DNA of 64,000 bases from Bacteroidia bacterium (GCA_018401705.1 JAGYKL010000019.1:1-64000), one strand, 5' to 3'. Shown: positions 45,494-54,967, counted from the first letter of the stretch. Made by a program: numbers and translations. Notes: a model not told the origin generated them from the letters alone.

Positions 45494-46084
45494 GTGGGAA
45501 GTAATACTTGGGTATTATTACAGTTGCCCAGTGGGAGATTCAAGTCGATTAATATTTTCCTAGCGAAGATATTTGGCTTCTTTTTTATCTGGTTAATTTC
45601 AGATGGTGGTTGTCTCCACGTAATTGCGCCATTCCGACATTTCTGGACATATTTCTACCATATTCTACTTGTTACCCTTAATGAGGGTTCAACGTTTGGG
45701 TTAGAACTTTTAGGCTACGAAGTGGTAAACAATTACCGCTCTGTGGCCATTTTAGGTTCGTACGGTGTCATCGTTGGTAATCACTGCGTTGGATTTGGTT
45801 TAACATACGGATTTGCTGCATTAATAATTTCTTATCCAGCTCCTTGGAAAAAGAAATTGTGGTATGTTCCTTTTGGAGCTGCTCTAATCATGCTAAGCAA
45901 TATAATTCGAGTAATATTTCTGGCGAAATCTACTTACGATAAAGGAGGCTTTGTTGAATTAGATCAACATGATTTTTTTAATTACATTATTTACGCTTTA
46001 ATCTTTATCCTTTGGATAATTTGGGTTCAATTCATTGTGCCGAAAAAGAATATCCAAACAGCAGAGATTGAACAAAGTGTTTAA
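45431..46084 (+). CDS. Exosortase-family membrane transpeptidase (N-terminus uncertain)
   Basis: The tracked ORF starts inside the preceding CTERM protein; the real enzyme probably begins near 45500-45540 (around FKSINIFLAKIFGFFFIWLI). The multi-pass membrane protein carries the exosortase triad: Cys in GNHCVGFGLTYGFAALI, Arg in LSNIIRVIFL, and His in ELDQHDFFNYIIYALI. Exosortases are thought to cleave CTERM signals and transfer the protein to a surface anchor. The stretch at about 45600-45680 reads poorly in this frame and may hold further indels (an SPRN-like motif appears in another frame). Its substrate is presumably the small protein just upstream. I recall a Bacteroidota subfamily (XrtX or similar) but cannot assign it. 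Confidence 0.75.
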   Translation: MSLLVAAGYGAKKIYDAHQEKVGSNTWVLLQLPSGRFKSINIFLAKIFGFFFIWLISDGGCLHVIAPFRHFWTYFYHILLVTLNEGSTFGLELLGYEVVNNYRSVAILGSYGVIVGNHCVGFGLTYGFAALIISYPAPWKKKLWYVPFGAALIMLSNIIRVIFLAKSTYDKGGFVELDQHDFFNYIIYALIFILWIIWVQFIVPKKNIQTAEIEQSV

Positions 46085-46090
46085 TAAAGT

Positions 46091-47158
46091 TTAATTAGCT
46101 TCCTTATTGATTCTGTGTTCGAAATAGGTTGCCCATTTCTCAAGAGCCTGAGTAAAATCTTCAGGTAAATCAGACTCAAACATTAATTCCTTTTTTGTTA
46201 CAGGATGAACGAATCCCAATGATTTGGCATGTAAAGCATGCCTGGGGATGATTTCAAAACAATTGTTTACAAACTGTTTGTAGTTTGTAAACGTTGTTCC
46301 CTTTAAAATTTTATCGCCACCGTAAACTTCATCATTAAATAAAGGGTGGCCAATATGCTTCATATGAACCCTTATTTGATGGGTTCTACCTGTTTCTAAT
46401 CGGCATTGAACTAAAGTAACATAACCAAACCTTTGTAAGACTTTATAGTGAGTTACTGCATGCTTACCAACATCTCCATCTGGGTAAACAGCAAACTTCT
46501 TTCTATCTCTTATATCTCTTCCTATGTGCCCTGTTACTGTTCCTTCATCTTCTTTTAAATCTCCCCAAACTAATGCAACATAAGTTCTTTTGGTTGTTCT
46601 TTCAAAGAATTGTCTGGCCAAATGAGTCATGCTATATTCATTTTTAGCAAGAACCATTATACCAGAAGTGTTTTTGTCTAATCTATGTACTAAGCCTGGT
46701 CTGGCTGTATTTTGCTTGTATAGATCAAGATGTTGAAAATGATACATTAAAGCATTTACAAGGGTGCCGCTGTAATTACCATATCCAGGATGAACCACCA
46801 AACCGGCATGTTTGTTAATTACTACAACATCTTCATCTTCATAAACTATGTTTATGTGAATATTTTCGGGCTTTATTTCTCTATCTCTTGGAGGATAGGC
46901 AAATACTACAGCTATTTCATCAAGTGGCTTTACCCTATAGTTCGATTTAACAGGCTTACCATTAACATGAATATTGCCTGCATCTGCAGCCGCTTGTATG
47001 CGGCTTCTAGAAGTTTTTTCTAACCTGTTTTGGAGGAACTTATCTACTCTAAGCATCTCCTGACCTTGGTTAGCCTTTATTTTAAAGTGCTCAAATAAAT
47101 CTTGTTCTTCATCTTCCGTTTCAGCATCTACTGATTCAAATTCATCGTCCTCCATCAT
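46091..47158 (-). CDS. RluA-family 23S rRNA pseudouridine synthase (RluD-like)
   Basis: 355 residues, starting at 47158 or 47155 (MMEDDEFE), with an acidic leader. The S4 RNA-binding domain (about 30-90; VDKFLQNRLEKTSRSRIQAAADAG) precedes the PseudoU_synth_2 domain, whose catalytic Asp is in PGLVHRLDKNTSGIMVLAKN, followed by GRTHQIRVHMKHIGHPLFND. RluD-type enzymes modify helix 69 of 23S rRNA. Its ATG overlaps the stop of the T9SS protein (TAATG). It is the last gene of the ddl-PASTA-T9SS-rluA operon and converges with the exosortase gene six bases away. Confidence 0.94.
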   Translation of the reverse strand: MMEDDEFESVDAETEDEEQDLFEHFKIKANQGQEMLRVDKFLQNRLEKTSRSRIQAAADAGNIHVNGKPVKSNYRVKPLDEIAVVFAYPPRDREIKPENIHINIVYEDEDVVVINKHAGLVVHPGYGNYSGTLVNALMYHFQHLDLYKQNTARPGLVHRLDKNTSGIMVLAKNEYSMTHLARQFFERTTKRTYVALVWGDLKEDEGTVTGHIGRDIRDRKKFAVYPDGDVGKHAVTHYKVLQRFGYVTLVQCRLETGRTHQIRVHMKHIGHPLFNDEVYGGDKILKGTTFTNYKQFVNNCFEIIPRHALHAKSLGFVHPVTKKELMFESDLPEDFTQALEKWATYFEHRINKEAN

Positions 47159-49011
47159 TATCTCGAAATAATCAGTTTTTTGCTACTTTTTTGGCCTGAA
47201 TCCTCATTAATTAGGCTAACCACATAAATTCCAGAGTGCAAATCAGAAACATCAATTGTCTTCGACGCTTGGTCTAATCTAAGAACCTTCACGCTTCTTC
47301 CTGTAATATCTAATATGTTTAAGCTATAATTATTGGAATGAATACTTCTCAATTTTATTCCAAAGAAGTCTTTTGAAGGATTTGGGTAAATATCCCAAGA
47401 AAGCTCACTTTCCTGAATTTCCTGTGAAGAAACGAAAATATCTTGGGGATACCTGAATAGTGGTCTAATCATTATGGTTCCTTCCTGAGCAGCGAAATTA
47501 TACCATGTGCCACTTAAGTCATAAAAGATGCGGTCATTATGATTGATATTCCTGTCGAAACCTAAGTTCATAGGGAAGTTTGTGTCCTGAGACCAACCAA
47601 TGTAATAAGAGCCTGCAGGCAGATACAAAGGCGTCTCAAGAACATATGTTGTAAAGCTATTGAGATTGCTATTTTCAGGTACTTCTGCCAGCTGTGAATA
47701 AAGTAATTCGCCAGGTTGATTAGCTCCAGCTCCCCAAACCATGATATAGAAATCCTGACCAGCGCCAGTTTCATTTGTTTTGTTAAAGTAGTATTGAATA
47801 GACTTAAGCGTATCACTCAAGTAAGTGTCGAATCGCTGCGCCACAAAGCCTCCGCCATTGTTATTGATGTTAAGCCTTTCTTCTGCAGAACCATCATCCA
47901 AAGCATAGTAATTACTTAGCACTTGAATATATTCTGCAGTATCGTTGTGGATATAAAAGTCAGGATCGCCTCCTTCTAATGAAATATAATGCTGTAGTCG
48001 GTATTGAGTCCATTCTGTGCCAGGATCTTCATATACATATTTAACTGCCTCAAAAAAGTTATACTCTTGACGAGGCTGCAACGGGCCTTTACTAGCAGTA
48101 AATACATCTCTTACCGGATCAGCAAAGCTCTCATTGATATAATCATATTTGTAAATCTTAAAGGCTGAAGCAGTAGATAAATTTGCCAATGAGATATAAT
48201 AATTCTCGTCCATATTATCAATTGCCTGAGGTAGGAAGTGCCAAAGAGGAACAGATTGATATGTTTTTAAAATGGAACTTGGAAGATACATGAAGCTGAA
48301 ATCGACGGTGCTTGTGTCATTTCTGAATCGGTTTCTGTCGAGCCTTACATAATCTAAATGCCAATGATCCCAGCTTCCGTTTTCTTGAGCATAATTTCTG
48401 AATCTGAACTGAAAGCCTTTCTTCAAAAATGCGGTATCAGCGATTGGAACCATCACTTGCAGGAACTCTTTTGTTGTTTGTGGGAAATCTTCGCCCTTAG
48501 TACCCCATTTCCATCTCCAAAGTGAATCGTCTGGGTTTTTGAATTCGAGTAAGAAAGAATCTACAAATTCAGGGTAATTTCCTATGCCTTTGGGTTGGTA
48601 ATAGAAGCTCAGGTACAAAGAGTCTGAAGCAGGGTAATTTAAGTCTATAGGGCAAGAGGTGAGTGTATCAGCCGGCCCTTGATTGGCAGATGTCCCATAA
48701 GGCTCTCCTCGAGAATCTAAACCATCAAATGTTGCTACTCCTAAACTAGGAGGCCTTAAGGCATAAGTAGAATTTATAAATACTGAAGTTCCAATCCATC
48801 TATCTTGATTAGGTTTAGGAAATGGATAAGAAAAATCTTCAAAGAATGGTAGACTAAGGGTATCTGATGAAGATCTTGATTTTTGATTATTATATACCTC
48901 TTTTGAGAATTGCATAGAACCCAAGGGAGAGGTCGTTACCTGAGCGTTAGTAGATAATGCAAAGCAAAGAAAAGCTATAATGGTTAGTGCAAAATGTGAA
49001 CGTTTATTCAT
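47158..49011 (-). CDS. T9SS-sorted secreted protein of unknown function
   Basis: 617 residues. The signal peptide ends FALSTNAQV. A long beta-rich passenger follows, opening with SLPFFEDFSYPFPKPNQDRWIG, seen in front of many Bacteroidota MAM- or lectin-like cargo proteins. No catalytic motif was recognised. The type A T9SS domain is at about 540-617 (WDIYPNPSKDFFGIKL ... SGIYVVSLINEDSGQKSSKKLIISR). It overlaps the PASTA gene by 8 bases and RluA by one, so it is embedded in an otherwise cytoplasmic or peptidoglycan operon. A role at the cell surface is likely, but the molecular function cannot be read. Confidence 0.85.
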   Translation of the reverse strand: MNKRSHFALTIIAFLCFALSTNAQVTTSPLGSMQFSKEVYNNQKSRSSSDTLSLPFFEDFSYPFPKPNQDRWIGTSVFINSTYALRPPSLGVATFDGLDSRGEPYGTSANQGPADTLTSCPIDLNYPASDSLYLSFYYQPKGIGNYPEFVDSFLLEFKNPDDSLWRWKWGTKGEDFPQTTKEFLQVMVPIADTAFLKKGFQFRFRNYAQENGSWDHWHLDYVRLDRNRFRNDTSTVDFSFMYLPSSILKTYQSVPLWHFLPQAIDNMDENYYISLANLSTASAFKIYKYDYINESFADPVRDVFTASKGPLQPRQEYNFFEAVKYVYEDPGTEWTQYRLQHYISLEGGDPDFYIHNDTAEYIQVLSNYYALDDGSAEERLNINNNGGGFVAQRFDTYLSDTLKSIQYYFNKTNETGAGQDFYIMVWGAGANQPGELLYSQLAEVPENSNLNSFTTYVLETPLYLPAGSYYIGWSQDTNFPMNLGFDRNINHNDRIFYDLSGTWYNFAAQEGTIMIRPLFRYPQDIFVSSQEIQESELSWDIYPNPSKDFFGIKLRSIHSNNYSLNILDITGRSVKVLRLDQASKTIDVSDLHSGIYVVSLINEDSGQKSSKKLIISR

Positions 49012-49810
49012 TCTCTTCTTCCGTATTTTTTAGTATGGCGTCCTGTATTAACGTTTCAGATTCGGTTAACCATATATCAATCCTTGCCCCGTCATAAAGT
49101 CCTTCACTTGATTCAATCTCTGGATTTTGTTTCCAAACCTTAGCAACAAGGGTGTCCAGAGGTGGGTTGTCTTCACTTACAACACCTAAAAGAAGTCTTT
49201 TAGAAGTGAGTAAATTTCTTGCCTCAGTTAGTGTATATCCAGATAAATCTGGAATTAAAATCAATTCATCTTCATTGCTCTTGCCTAAAACGAGGTCAAT
49301 CTTCGAGCCTTCTTCAATCAATTCACCCTCAGTGATTGACCTACCCTGACACTTTTGCTGCATTACTGGCGGTAATCCTTCTACATATGTTAGAGTCCCA
49401 ATTTTTAACCCATAGGTCTCAAGCAAAGAACTGGCTTGTTTTAGAGACAAGTCAATTAAGTTAGGCATCTTTACTTTTTTAGTGAGTAGAGCATTTACTG
49501 TAAGATAAATCACCCTTTCGTTTTTAACCTTTGAACCCGGTTGCGGATCCTGTTCAACCACAGTGCCTTTTGCACTGGTTTTCGAATAAACAGAATCAAC
49601 TACTTCATATTTCAAAGAATATCCTTCGACGAATTTATCAAGATCGTTGATGTATAGTCCTTTAAAATCGGGCACTTCAACTTCTTGGTCATGCTGAGTA
49701 TAAACATCCAGTAAAAGAAATCCTCCGTAAAGCAGGGCTAATCCTGTGATGGAAGCAATAGTAATATGCAGCCAAAACTTTCGTGATTTTATGTTGGAAA
49801 TTAAACTCAT
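49004..49810 (-). CDS. PASTA-domain membrane protein
   Basis: 268 residues from MSLISNIKSRKFWLHI. The tracked start at 49855 lies inside ddl, while 49810 leaves a 4-base gap. A short cytoplasmic part and one membrane helix (ITIASITGLALLYGGFLLL) lead to three PASTA domains (about 45-115, 115-190, 190-260; VPDFKGLYINDLDKF, MPNLIDLSLKQASSLL, IPDLSGYTLTEARNLL). PASTA domains bind peptidoglycan stem peptides or beta-lactams in other bacteria. No Ser/Thr kinase or transpeptidase domain is attached, so this is a stand-alone envelope sensor or anchor. Placement beside a D-Ala-D-Ala ligase fits a peptidoglycan role. Confidence 0.9.
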   Translation of the reverse strand: MSLISNIKSRKFWLHITIASITGLALLYGGFLLLDVYTQHDQEVEVPDFKGLYINDLDKFVEGYSLKYEVVDSVYSKTSAKGTVVEQDPQPGSKVKNERVIYLTVNALLTKKVKMPNLIDLSLKQASSLLETYGLKIGTLTYVEGLPPVMQQKCQGRSITEGELIEEGSKIDLVLGKSNEDELILIPDLSGYTLTEARNLLTSKRLLLGVVSEDNPPLDTLVAKVWKQNPEIESSEGLYDGARIDIWLTESETLIQDAILKNTEEENE

Positions 49811-49814
49811 GTAT

Positions 49815-52508
49815 TTAAACGGTTTGTTGCCCTCGGTGAGCATTTTCTTCCGCAAAAGTCATTATTTTTTCAATAAAGTCGTAAGGTTTATAGCCGTTTA
49901 TCGCAGTTTGATGGAATATACACGTAGCTGGAGTCATTCCAGGCAGAGAATTCACTTCTATGAAAATGACTTCCACCTTTCCATCTTGAAATACTCTAAC
50001 AAAAGCATCAATTCTGCAATATCCCTGAACATTAAGCGCTCTGGCAGCTTTCTCAAGTTCAGCTTTTACGATATTTGAAATTCTTTGTCTTTCATTTGAA
50101 TCCTTTGCATACCTAGCAGGCGTGATGTTTTGACCCTGGCCTGCCAGAAACTTCTCCTCCAGCGAAAGCACCTCTCCGCCTGATAAGGCTTCTGAGGCTT
50201 CAAAAACTTCATAAATTATCTCACCATCGTGATTCAAATGCGTGAGCATACCACCTGTGATTTCAAGAAACCTTTCTGCTCCATTAGCACTAATGAGAGA
50301 TTCAATTAGGAATCTTTTCTTCACAGGGAATTCTTCTTTTGGCTTCACCTTTAGCTGCGCTGCTGCTTCTGTATCAAAGTCTTCTGAGCTTCTGAAAATT
50401 AGTTTAGCAAAGGCTTTCAGGTCCTCAATATTATGAATCTTCTTAACAGCCGAACTGCAACCATCATCAACTGGCTTGGCTATAAGCGGATAGCCAATTG
50501 ACTGTATACGTTGAATAACTTTTTCTTGATTTGATTCCCAATCTTCCTGATCAACAATCAAATGCTCTGCTATTAACATACCATGCTGTTTTAGCAGCTC
50601 ATTGGTAGAGTATTTATCAATTGTAATTGATGATGTTTCGGCATTAGATCCATTAAATGGCAAACCTATTTTGGAAAGCTCTTTTTGAATTGCTCCATCT
50701 TCGCCGGGGCGACCATGAAGTGCTATAAAAACTTCATCCACTAGCTTCGCTAGTTGATGATATTCTATTTTTTCAGGAGCTTTCAAATTAAGAACATCAC
50801 CATATCGTTTGGTGAGGTTTTTACACTGCGCAATGATTTCGGCAATTACCGGATGAACTGAGAAATGATTGATTTTCTCAAGAATATCATCTGCATTATC
50901 CTTAAGCATCAGGTTTATCGGGATGGTGAACAACTCATGAGCTTCGTCATTTCCACTTAGGAATACAGGATATGGTTCAAATTCATTAGATGAAGAAAGT
51001 TTCTCATAGATATTTCTTCCGCTTTCAACTGAAATATGTCGTTCTGAAGAGTAGCCGCCAAAGATTACAGCTATCTTCTTTCTTTCGTTCCTGCCTTTAA
51101 TTCCTTTGTCTAATGAATCATTTATAACATTCAATAACTTCCCGGCTTTGCCGCTGAACTTAAACTCATGCTGCCTCTTTCTTAGTGAAGTAGCTATAAT
51201 GTAAGTGATAAATTGTGAAGGGTTAAAGCCGATTTCAGCTGCTTGATGAAAGAAGAATGATGAAGGCATCATTCCTGAAGTTGTATTCGGGTCGTTTAGG
51301 AAAACCTTGCCATCGTCTGTAATAAACCCATCAATCCTGGCATAAACGCCAAAACCAAGTGAAGTATAGAGTTTTTCACATGCTTTCCTGATTTTTTGAA
51401 TATGCTCATCGGGCAATTGAATCGGGGTGATTTTTCTAGATAGGCCAGGTAGATATTTCGAACGATAGTCGAATATTTCTTTTCCTTTTCTTATTTCAGT
51501 TGGAGGTAAGCAAACAGGATTTCCTTGTTCGTCCTCGATTACAATACTAGAGAATTCTTTTCCTTCAATAAAGCCTTCAACCATTACTTCAGCCTCAGCA
51601 TCTGCAGACTCTAGTAAGAGATATTCATTGCCATTTTGAAAGTGAGATTCAATTTTAACCTGAAGGTCAAAAGGATGGTAAATCTCTTCTTCATCAATTC
51701 GTATTGGAATTCCAATTCCTTCACGAATGTCGCAAACTTCTCGGATGTATTCTGTCTTTTCTTCTGAACTTAGCTTGTTCCAGTCCTGAGCTTTGATTTT
51801 TCTGATGAAGAGGCTTTTGTCGATAGCTGTTTCAAATTCATCAGGCATTGCCTGATGGATTACACTTACACCAATTGAAGAGCCTTGAGTTGGAGACTTT
51901 ACAACGCATGGAAAGCCAGTTGTTTGTGCTGCTTTTTCCATCCAGTGTTTAGCATCTCTTTCTCGAAGCCAACTTTCTCTTGAAATTGAGAAAAAGGAAG
52001 GGCTGTCGAACCCGTATTTTATCATCAGATTCTTCTGAATCAACTTGTCAATGCCAATTGCACTTGACAAGATACCAGAACCAGTGTATGGGATTTCATG
52101 ATATTCTAATAACCCCTGAATTCTACCATCTTCACCAAAAGGGCCGTGCAGACAAAGGAATGCGATGTCGATTTTTTCTTTTAGCTCATCAGAACTTAGT
52201 TTCTTGCCTATGGGTTTTGTTAAGTTTTCTTGTGCTTCTTTATTTAAATCACCAAGTGATTCTGCATAAATCTGAAAGTTGCCTTTGTCAAATGGGATGT
52301 GCTCAGCCGTTGGATAAAAATCACGAATGCTTCCTTTATAAATAAATTCCCAATCTAGTTCAATAAAGTTATTGAAACTATCTACAAAAATTGGAATTGG
52401 TTCAAACAAACTTTTGTCGAGGTTGTCGTAAACAGTTCTTCCCCCAGCAAAGGAGATTTCACGCTCTTTAGAGCGGCCACCAAATAAAATCCCAACGGTA
52501 ATTTTCAT
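49815..52508 (-). CDS. Fused double D-alanine-D-alanine ligase
   Basis: 897 residues, about twice the family length, made of two ATP-grasp ligases in tandem. Half 1 (about 1-455) starts VGILFGGRSKEREIS and carries HGPFGEDGRIQGLLE, CVVKSPTQGSSIGVSV and ARIDGFITDDGKVFLND-PNTTSGMM. Half 2 (about 470-897) starts IAVIFGGYSSERHIS and carries HGRPGEDGAIQKEL, PLIAKPVDDGCSSAV and CRIDAFVRV ... IEVNSLPGMTPAT. The metal-ligand motif E-x-N is intact in half 2, but in half 1 Glu is replaced by Asp (NDPN). The enzyme makes the D-Ala-D-Ala dipeptide of peptidoglycan. It leads the operon with the PASTA, T9SS and RluA genes. Whether half 1 is active or changes specificity is open. Confidence 0.93.
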   Translation of the reverse strand: MKITVGILFGGRSKEREISFAGGRTVYDNLDKSLFEPIPIFVDSFNNFIELDWEFIYKGSIRDFYPTAEHIPFDKGNFQIYAESLGDLNKEAQENLTKPIGKKLSSDELKEKIDIAFLCLHGPFGEDGRIQGLLEYHEIPYTGSGILSSAIGIDKLIQKNLMIKYGFDSPSFFSISRESWLRERDAKHWMEKAAQTTGFPCVVKSPTQGSSIGVSVIHQAMPDEFETAIDKSLFIRKIKAQDWNKLSSEEKTEYIREVCDIREGIGIPIRIDEEEIYHPFDLQVKIESHFQNGNEYLLLESADAEAEVMVEGFIEGKEFSSIVIEDEQGNPVCLPPTEIRKGKEIFDYRSKYLPGLSRKITPIQLPDEHIQKIRKACEKLYTSLGFGVYARIDGFITDDGKVFLNDPNTTSGMMPSSFFFHQAAEIGFNPSQFITYIIATSLRKRQHEFKFSGKAGKLLNVINDSLDKGIKGRNERKKIAVIFGGYSSERHISVESGRNIYEKLSSSNEFEPYPVFLSGNDEAHELFTIPINLMLKDNADDILEKINHFSVHPVIAEIIAQCKNLTKRYGDVLNLKAPEKIEYHQLAKLVDEVFIALHGRPGEDGAIQKELSKIGLPFNGSNAETSSITIDKYSTNELLKQHGMLIAEHLIVDQEDWESNQEKVIQRIQSIGYPLIAKPVDDGCSSAVKKIHNIEDLKAFAKLIFRSSEDFDTEAAAQLKVKPKEEFPVKKRFLIESLISANGAERFLEITGGMLTHLNHDGEIIYEVFEASEALSGGEVLSLEEKFLAGQGQNITPARYAKDSNERQRISNIVKAELEKAARALNVQGYCRIDAFVRVFQDGKVEVIFIEVNSLPGMTPATCIFHQTAINGYKPYDFIEKIMTFAEENAHRGQQTV

Positions 52509-52528
52509 TGTAATTCTTTCTATTCGGG

Positions 52529-52557
52529 TAAAACTAATTTCTTTTCATGCAGGCCAA
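52529..52557 (-). promoter_or_regulatory. Possible promoter of the ddl operon
   Basis: Minus strand TTG, 18 bases, TAGTTTTA. The -7 box matches TAnnTTTG in all but the last base. It lies 21 bases before the ATG. Confidence 0.35.
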
Positions 52558-52612
52558 TCTTAGCTTGGCTTAAACTTATGAATAGACAAGGGTTGATAAG
52601 CCTAAGGATTTC

Positions 52613-53437
52613 TTATTTCAACTCTCCGTATTGATATGCTTTAAGGCTATCGCCAGAAATCAAAAACACTTTATCTCTCCACCATCTCAATTCGCCATGT
52701 TTTTTTAATGGCAATTCCAGCGTATCACTTTGTAAGGTTTTTAAGCCATAAGCGATAAGCGAACCGTTCTCTTTTGAATAAAAAAGCTGTTTATCGGAGA
52801 CTTGAAAATTCGTGAGGTTTTTAATGGGGATGGTAGATAAATAAGTTCCAAAAATGTCGAACCTCAATATCCCCCGAGATGGGTCATTTATGTACAAAAT
52901 ACTTTCATATTCATTCATAAAGTCGGGTTCGGGAGCATAACCTAAAATCTGATTTAAGTTGGTGATTCTAACAGTTTCCTGAAGCTGTTGGTTAAATCTT
53001 ACCAGAAGAAACCTAACTGGATCATAAACCCAAATGCCATTATCGAAAGAAGCACAAGCCAAAGATGCAAGTTCTAAATCTCTAACCTCCAGTAATAGCG
53101 CATTACCGTTTTCAGTGACCGTATTATCCAAGAATACAATTCTTGAAAAATCTTTATAAAACAATACGATTTTCAATGGGTTCATCACGTCCGCAGATGA
53201 AATATTCCCTAGTCGCTTGTTGCTGTAAACTCTGTAGAAACTTCCGTCTTCTTTGTATTTCTTTATCATATCGCCAGATATAACATATACGTTTCCCAGA
53301 TTATCAGTTGTGAAACTATGTCCATCAATAGGAATAGACCAAAGCGGTGTCCAACCATATTTCTGGGCTGAAATTTTATTGCAAAGGCATCCTGCGATGA
53401 GTAGAAAAATAAGATAAAGAGATTTTCTAACTAACAT
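52613..53437 (-). CDS. Beta-propeller-like envelope protein, probable lipoprotein
   Basis: 274 residues. The N-terminus MLVRKSLYLIFLLIAGCLCNK carries a lipobox-like LIAGC, though AQ after NKISAQ is also a possible signal peptidase I site. The rest is short repeated strands of the kind SxxDNLGNVYVISGDMIKKY and GILRFDIFGTYLSTI, resembling NHL/six-blade propellers. I do not recognise a specific family function; similar proteins recur beside GH3 genes in Bacteroidota, as far as I recall. It starts 3 bases after the GH3 stop, so the two form an operon. Confidence 0.7.
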   Translation of the reverse strand: MLVRKSLYLIFLLIAGCLCNKISAQKYGWTPLWSIPIDGHSFTTDNLGNVYVISGDMIKKYKEDGSFYRVYSNKRLGNISSADVMNPLKIVLFYKDFSRIVFLDNTVTENGNALLLEVRDLELASLACASFDNGIWVYDPVRFLLVRFNQQLQETVRITNLNQILGYAPEPDFMNEYESILYINDPSRGILRFDIFGTYLSTIPIKNLTNFQVSDKQLFYSKENGSLIAYGLKTLQSDTLELPLKKHGELRWWRDKVFLISGDSLKAYQYGELK

Positions 53438-53440
53438 ATC

Positions 53441-54967
53441 TTAGGCTCCTACAGCCCAGTCTTTCATTTCAAGAAGTTCATCAAGATATCTTCTGTCATT
53501 GCAAAGTCTCGGAACTTTGTTCTGACCGCCAAGTTTCCCCCTTTGTTTCATCCATTCGTAGAACGTTCCTCGTTCAGCGATTCGTATAATTGGCGGCCTC
53601 AAGGTTATATTATGATATCTTTTTGCCTCGTAATCAGAGTTTAATGATTTTAAAGCATTGTCGAGCATCTCAGCGAAGAATTCCAAACTTTCAGGCTCCT
53701 GATCAAATTCAATAATCCATTCATGAGCTCCGTTTGAATCAACTTCCATGAAAACAGGTCCGGCCGTGTATTCTCTAATAATAGCTCCAGCTTTTTCACA
53801 AGCTATTTCCAAAGCTTTTTCAGCATTTTCAATCATCAATTCCTCGCCAAATGTGTTTATGAAGTGTTTAGTGCGGCCACTAACCTTAATTCGATAAGGG
53901 TTTAGGCTGCTGAATGTAATTACATCTCCAATTTTATATCTCCACAAGCCTGCATTAGTAGTAATTAATAAAGCGTAAGGCACATATTTTTGCACTTGGT
54001 CAAGAGAAAGTACCTGAGGTTCTGATTCATCTGCCTGATCGGCAGGAATGAATTCATAAAAGATTCCATAATCTAGCATCAAGAGCATTTCATCAGAATT
54101 GCGCTGATCTTGAATTCCGAAAAAACCTTCAGAAGCATTATAAATCTCAAGGTAATTCATCGCGTCTGATGGAATCATTTTTCTGTACTGCTCTCTATAC
54201 GGACCAAAGTTCACCCCTCCGTGCATAAACAACTCAAGGTTGGGCCAAACATCGAGAATGTTGTTTGCCCCTTTCAATTCTACAATTCTCTGCAAGAGAA
54301 TTAGCATCCAAGATGGCACGCCCGCAAGATTAGTAACGTCTTCGTCGCAGGTGTGATGGACTATTCGTTCAAGTTTAGATTCCCATTCGCCCATAAGGGC
54401 AATTTTTAAATCAGGAGTTCTGATGTACTCAACCCACATAGGTAAATGCTCCATGATAACGGCACTTAAATCTCCAAACCATGTGTTGCCTGATTTTGAA
54501 TTTAGCTGATGAGAACCTCCCAAAGTGAGACCCTTGCCAGAAAATATTTTTGTTTCAGGGTAGTTGTTACAGTAAATAGAAAGCATGTCTTTTCCACCCT
54601 TGAAATGGCAATCTTCCATTGCTTCCTGACTTAATGGAATGAATTTGCTTTTATCGGAAGTTGTTCCCGAAGACTTTGCAAACCACCTTACTTCTGATGG
54701 CCAAAGAATGTTTTGTTCGCCCATCATCATCCTGTCGATGTAAGGCTTAAAGTCTTCATAATCACTTATTGGCACTCGACTCTTAAACTCCCGATATGAG
54801 TTTATAGACTTGAAATCGTAAAGTCGACCATACTCTGTATCCGAAGCCTGATTAATAAGCTTCCTTCCCCATTCCTGTTGAACTTCATTAGGAAATTTCA
54901 TGAAAAGCTCCATTTGATGAATACGCTTTTGCATTACCCAGGAAAGAATGGAGTTAATAATCGACAT
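53441..54967 (-). CDS. GH3-family acyl-adenylating enzyme
   Basis: 508 residues, the usual length for bacterial GH3 proteins. The ATP-binding motif of the adenylate-forming superfamily is SSGTTSDKSKFIPLS. Further conserved stretches are NLAGVPSWMLILLQR, YNASEGFFGIQ, YKIGDVITF and FGEEL. Plant GH3 enzymes conjugate amino acids to auxin or jasmonate by way of an acyl-adenylate. The bacterial substrate is unknown. It has its own promoter, followed by the propeller-like protein gene. The neighbouring envelope gene suggests a lipid or surface acid substrate, but that is inference. Confidence 0.92.
   Translation of the reverse strand: MSIINSILSWVMQKRIHQMELFMKFPNEVQQEWGRKLINQASDTEYGRLYDFKSINSYREFKSRVPISDYEDFKPYIDRMMMGEQNILWPSEVRWFAKSSGTTSDKSKFIPLSQEAMEDCHFKGGKDMLSIYCNNYPETKIFSGKGLTLGGSHQLNSKSGNTWFGDLSAVIMEHLPMWVEYIRTPDLKIALMGEWESKLERIVHHTCDEDVTNLAGVPSWMLILLQRIVELKGANNILDVWPNLELFMHGGVNFGPYREQYRKMIPSDAMNYLEIYNASEGFFGIQDQRNSDEMLLMLDYGIFYEFIPADQADESEPQVLSLDQVQKYVPYALLITTNAGLWRYKIGDVITFSSLNPYRIKVSGRTKHFINTFGEELMIENAEKALEIACEKAGAIIREYTAGPVFMEVDSNGAHEWIIEFDQEPESLEFFAEMLDNALKSLNSDYEAKRYHNITLRPPIIRIAERGTFYEWMKQRGKLGGQNKVPRLCNDRRYLDELLEMKDWAVGA

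Noticed and set aside
45431-46084. A genuine CTERM-exosortase fusion protein
   Set aside because: The CTERM segment ends in a basic tail that should be the protein's end, and the stretch between it and the first exosortase helix reads as noise. A lost stop in an indel-rich patch is simpler.
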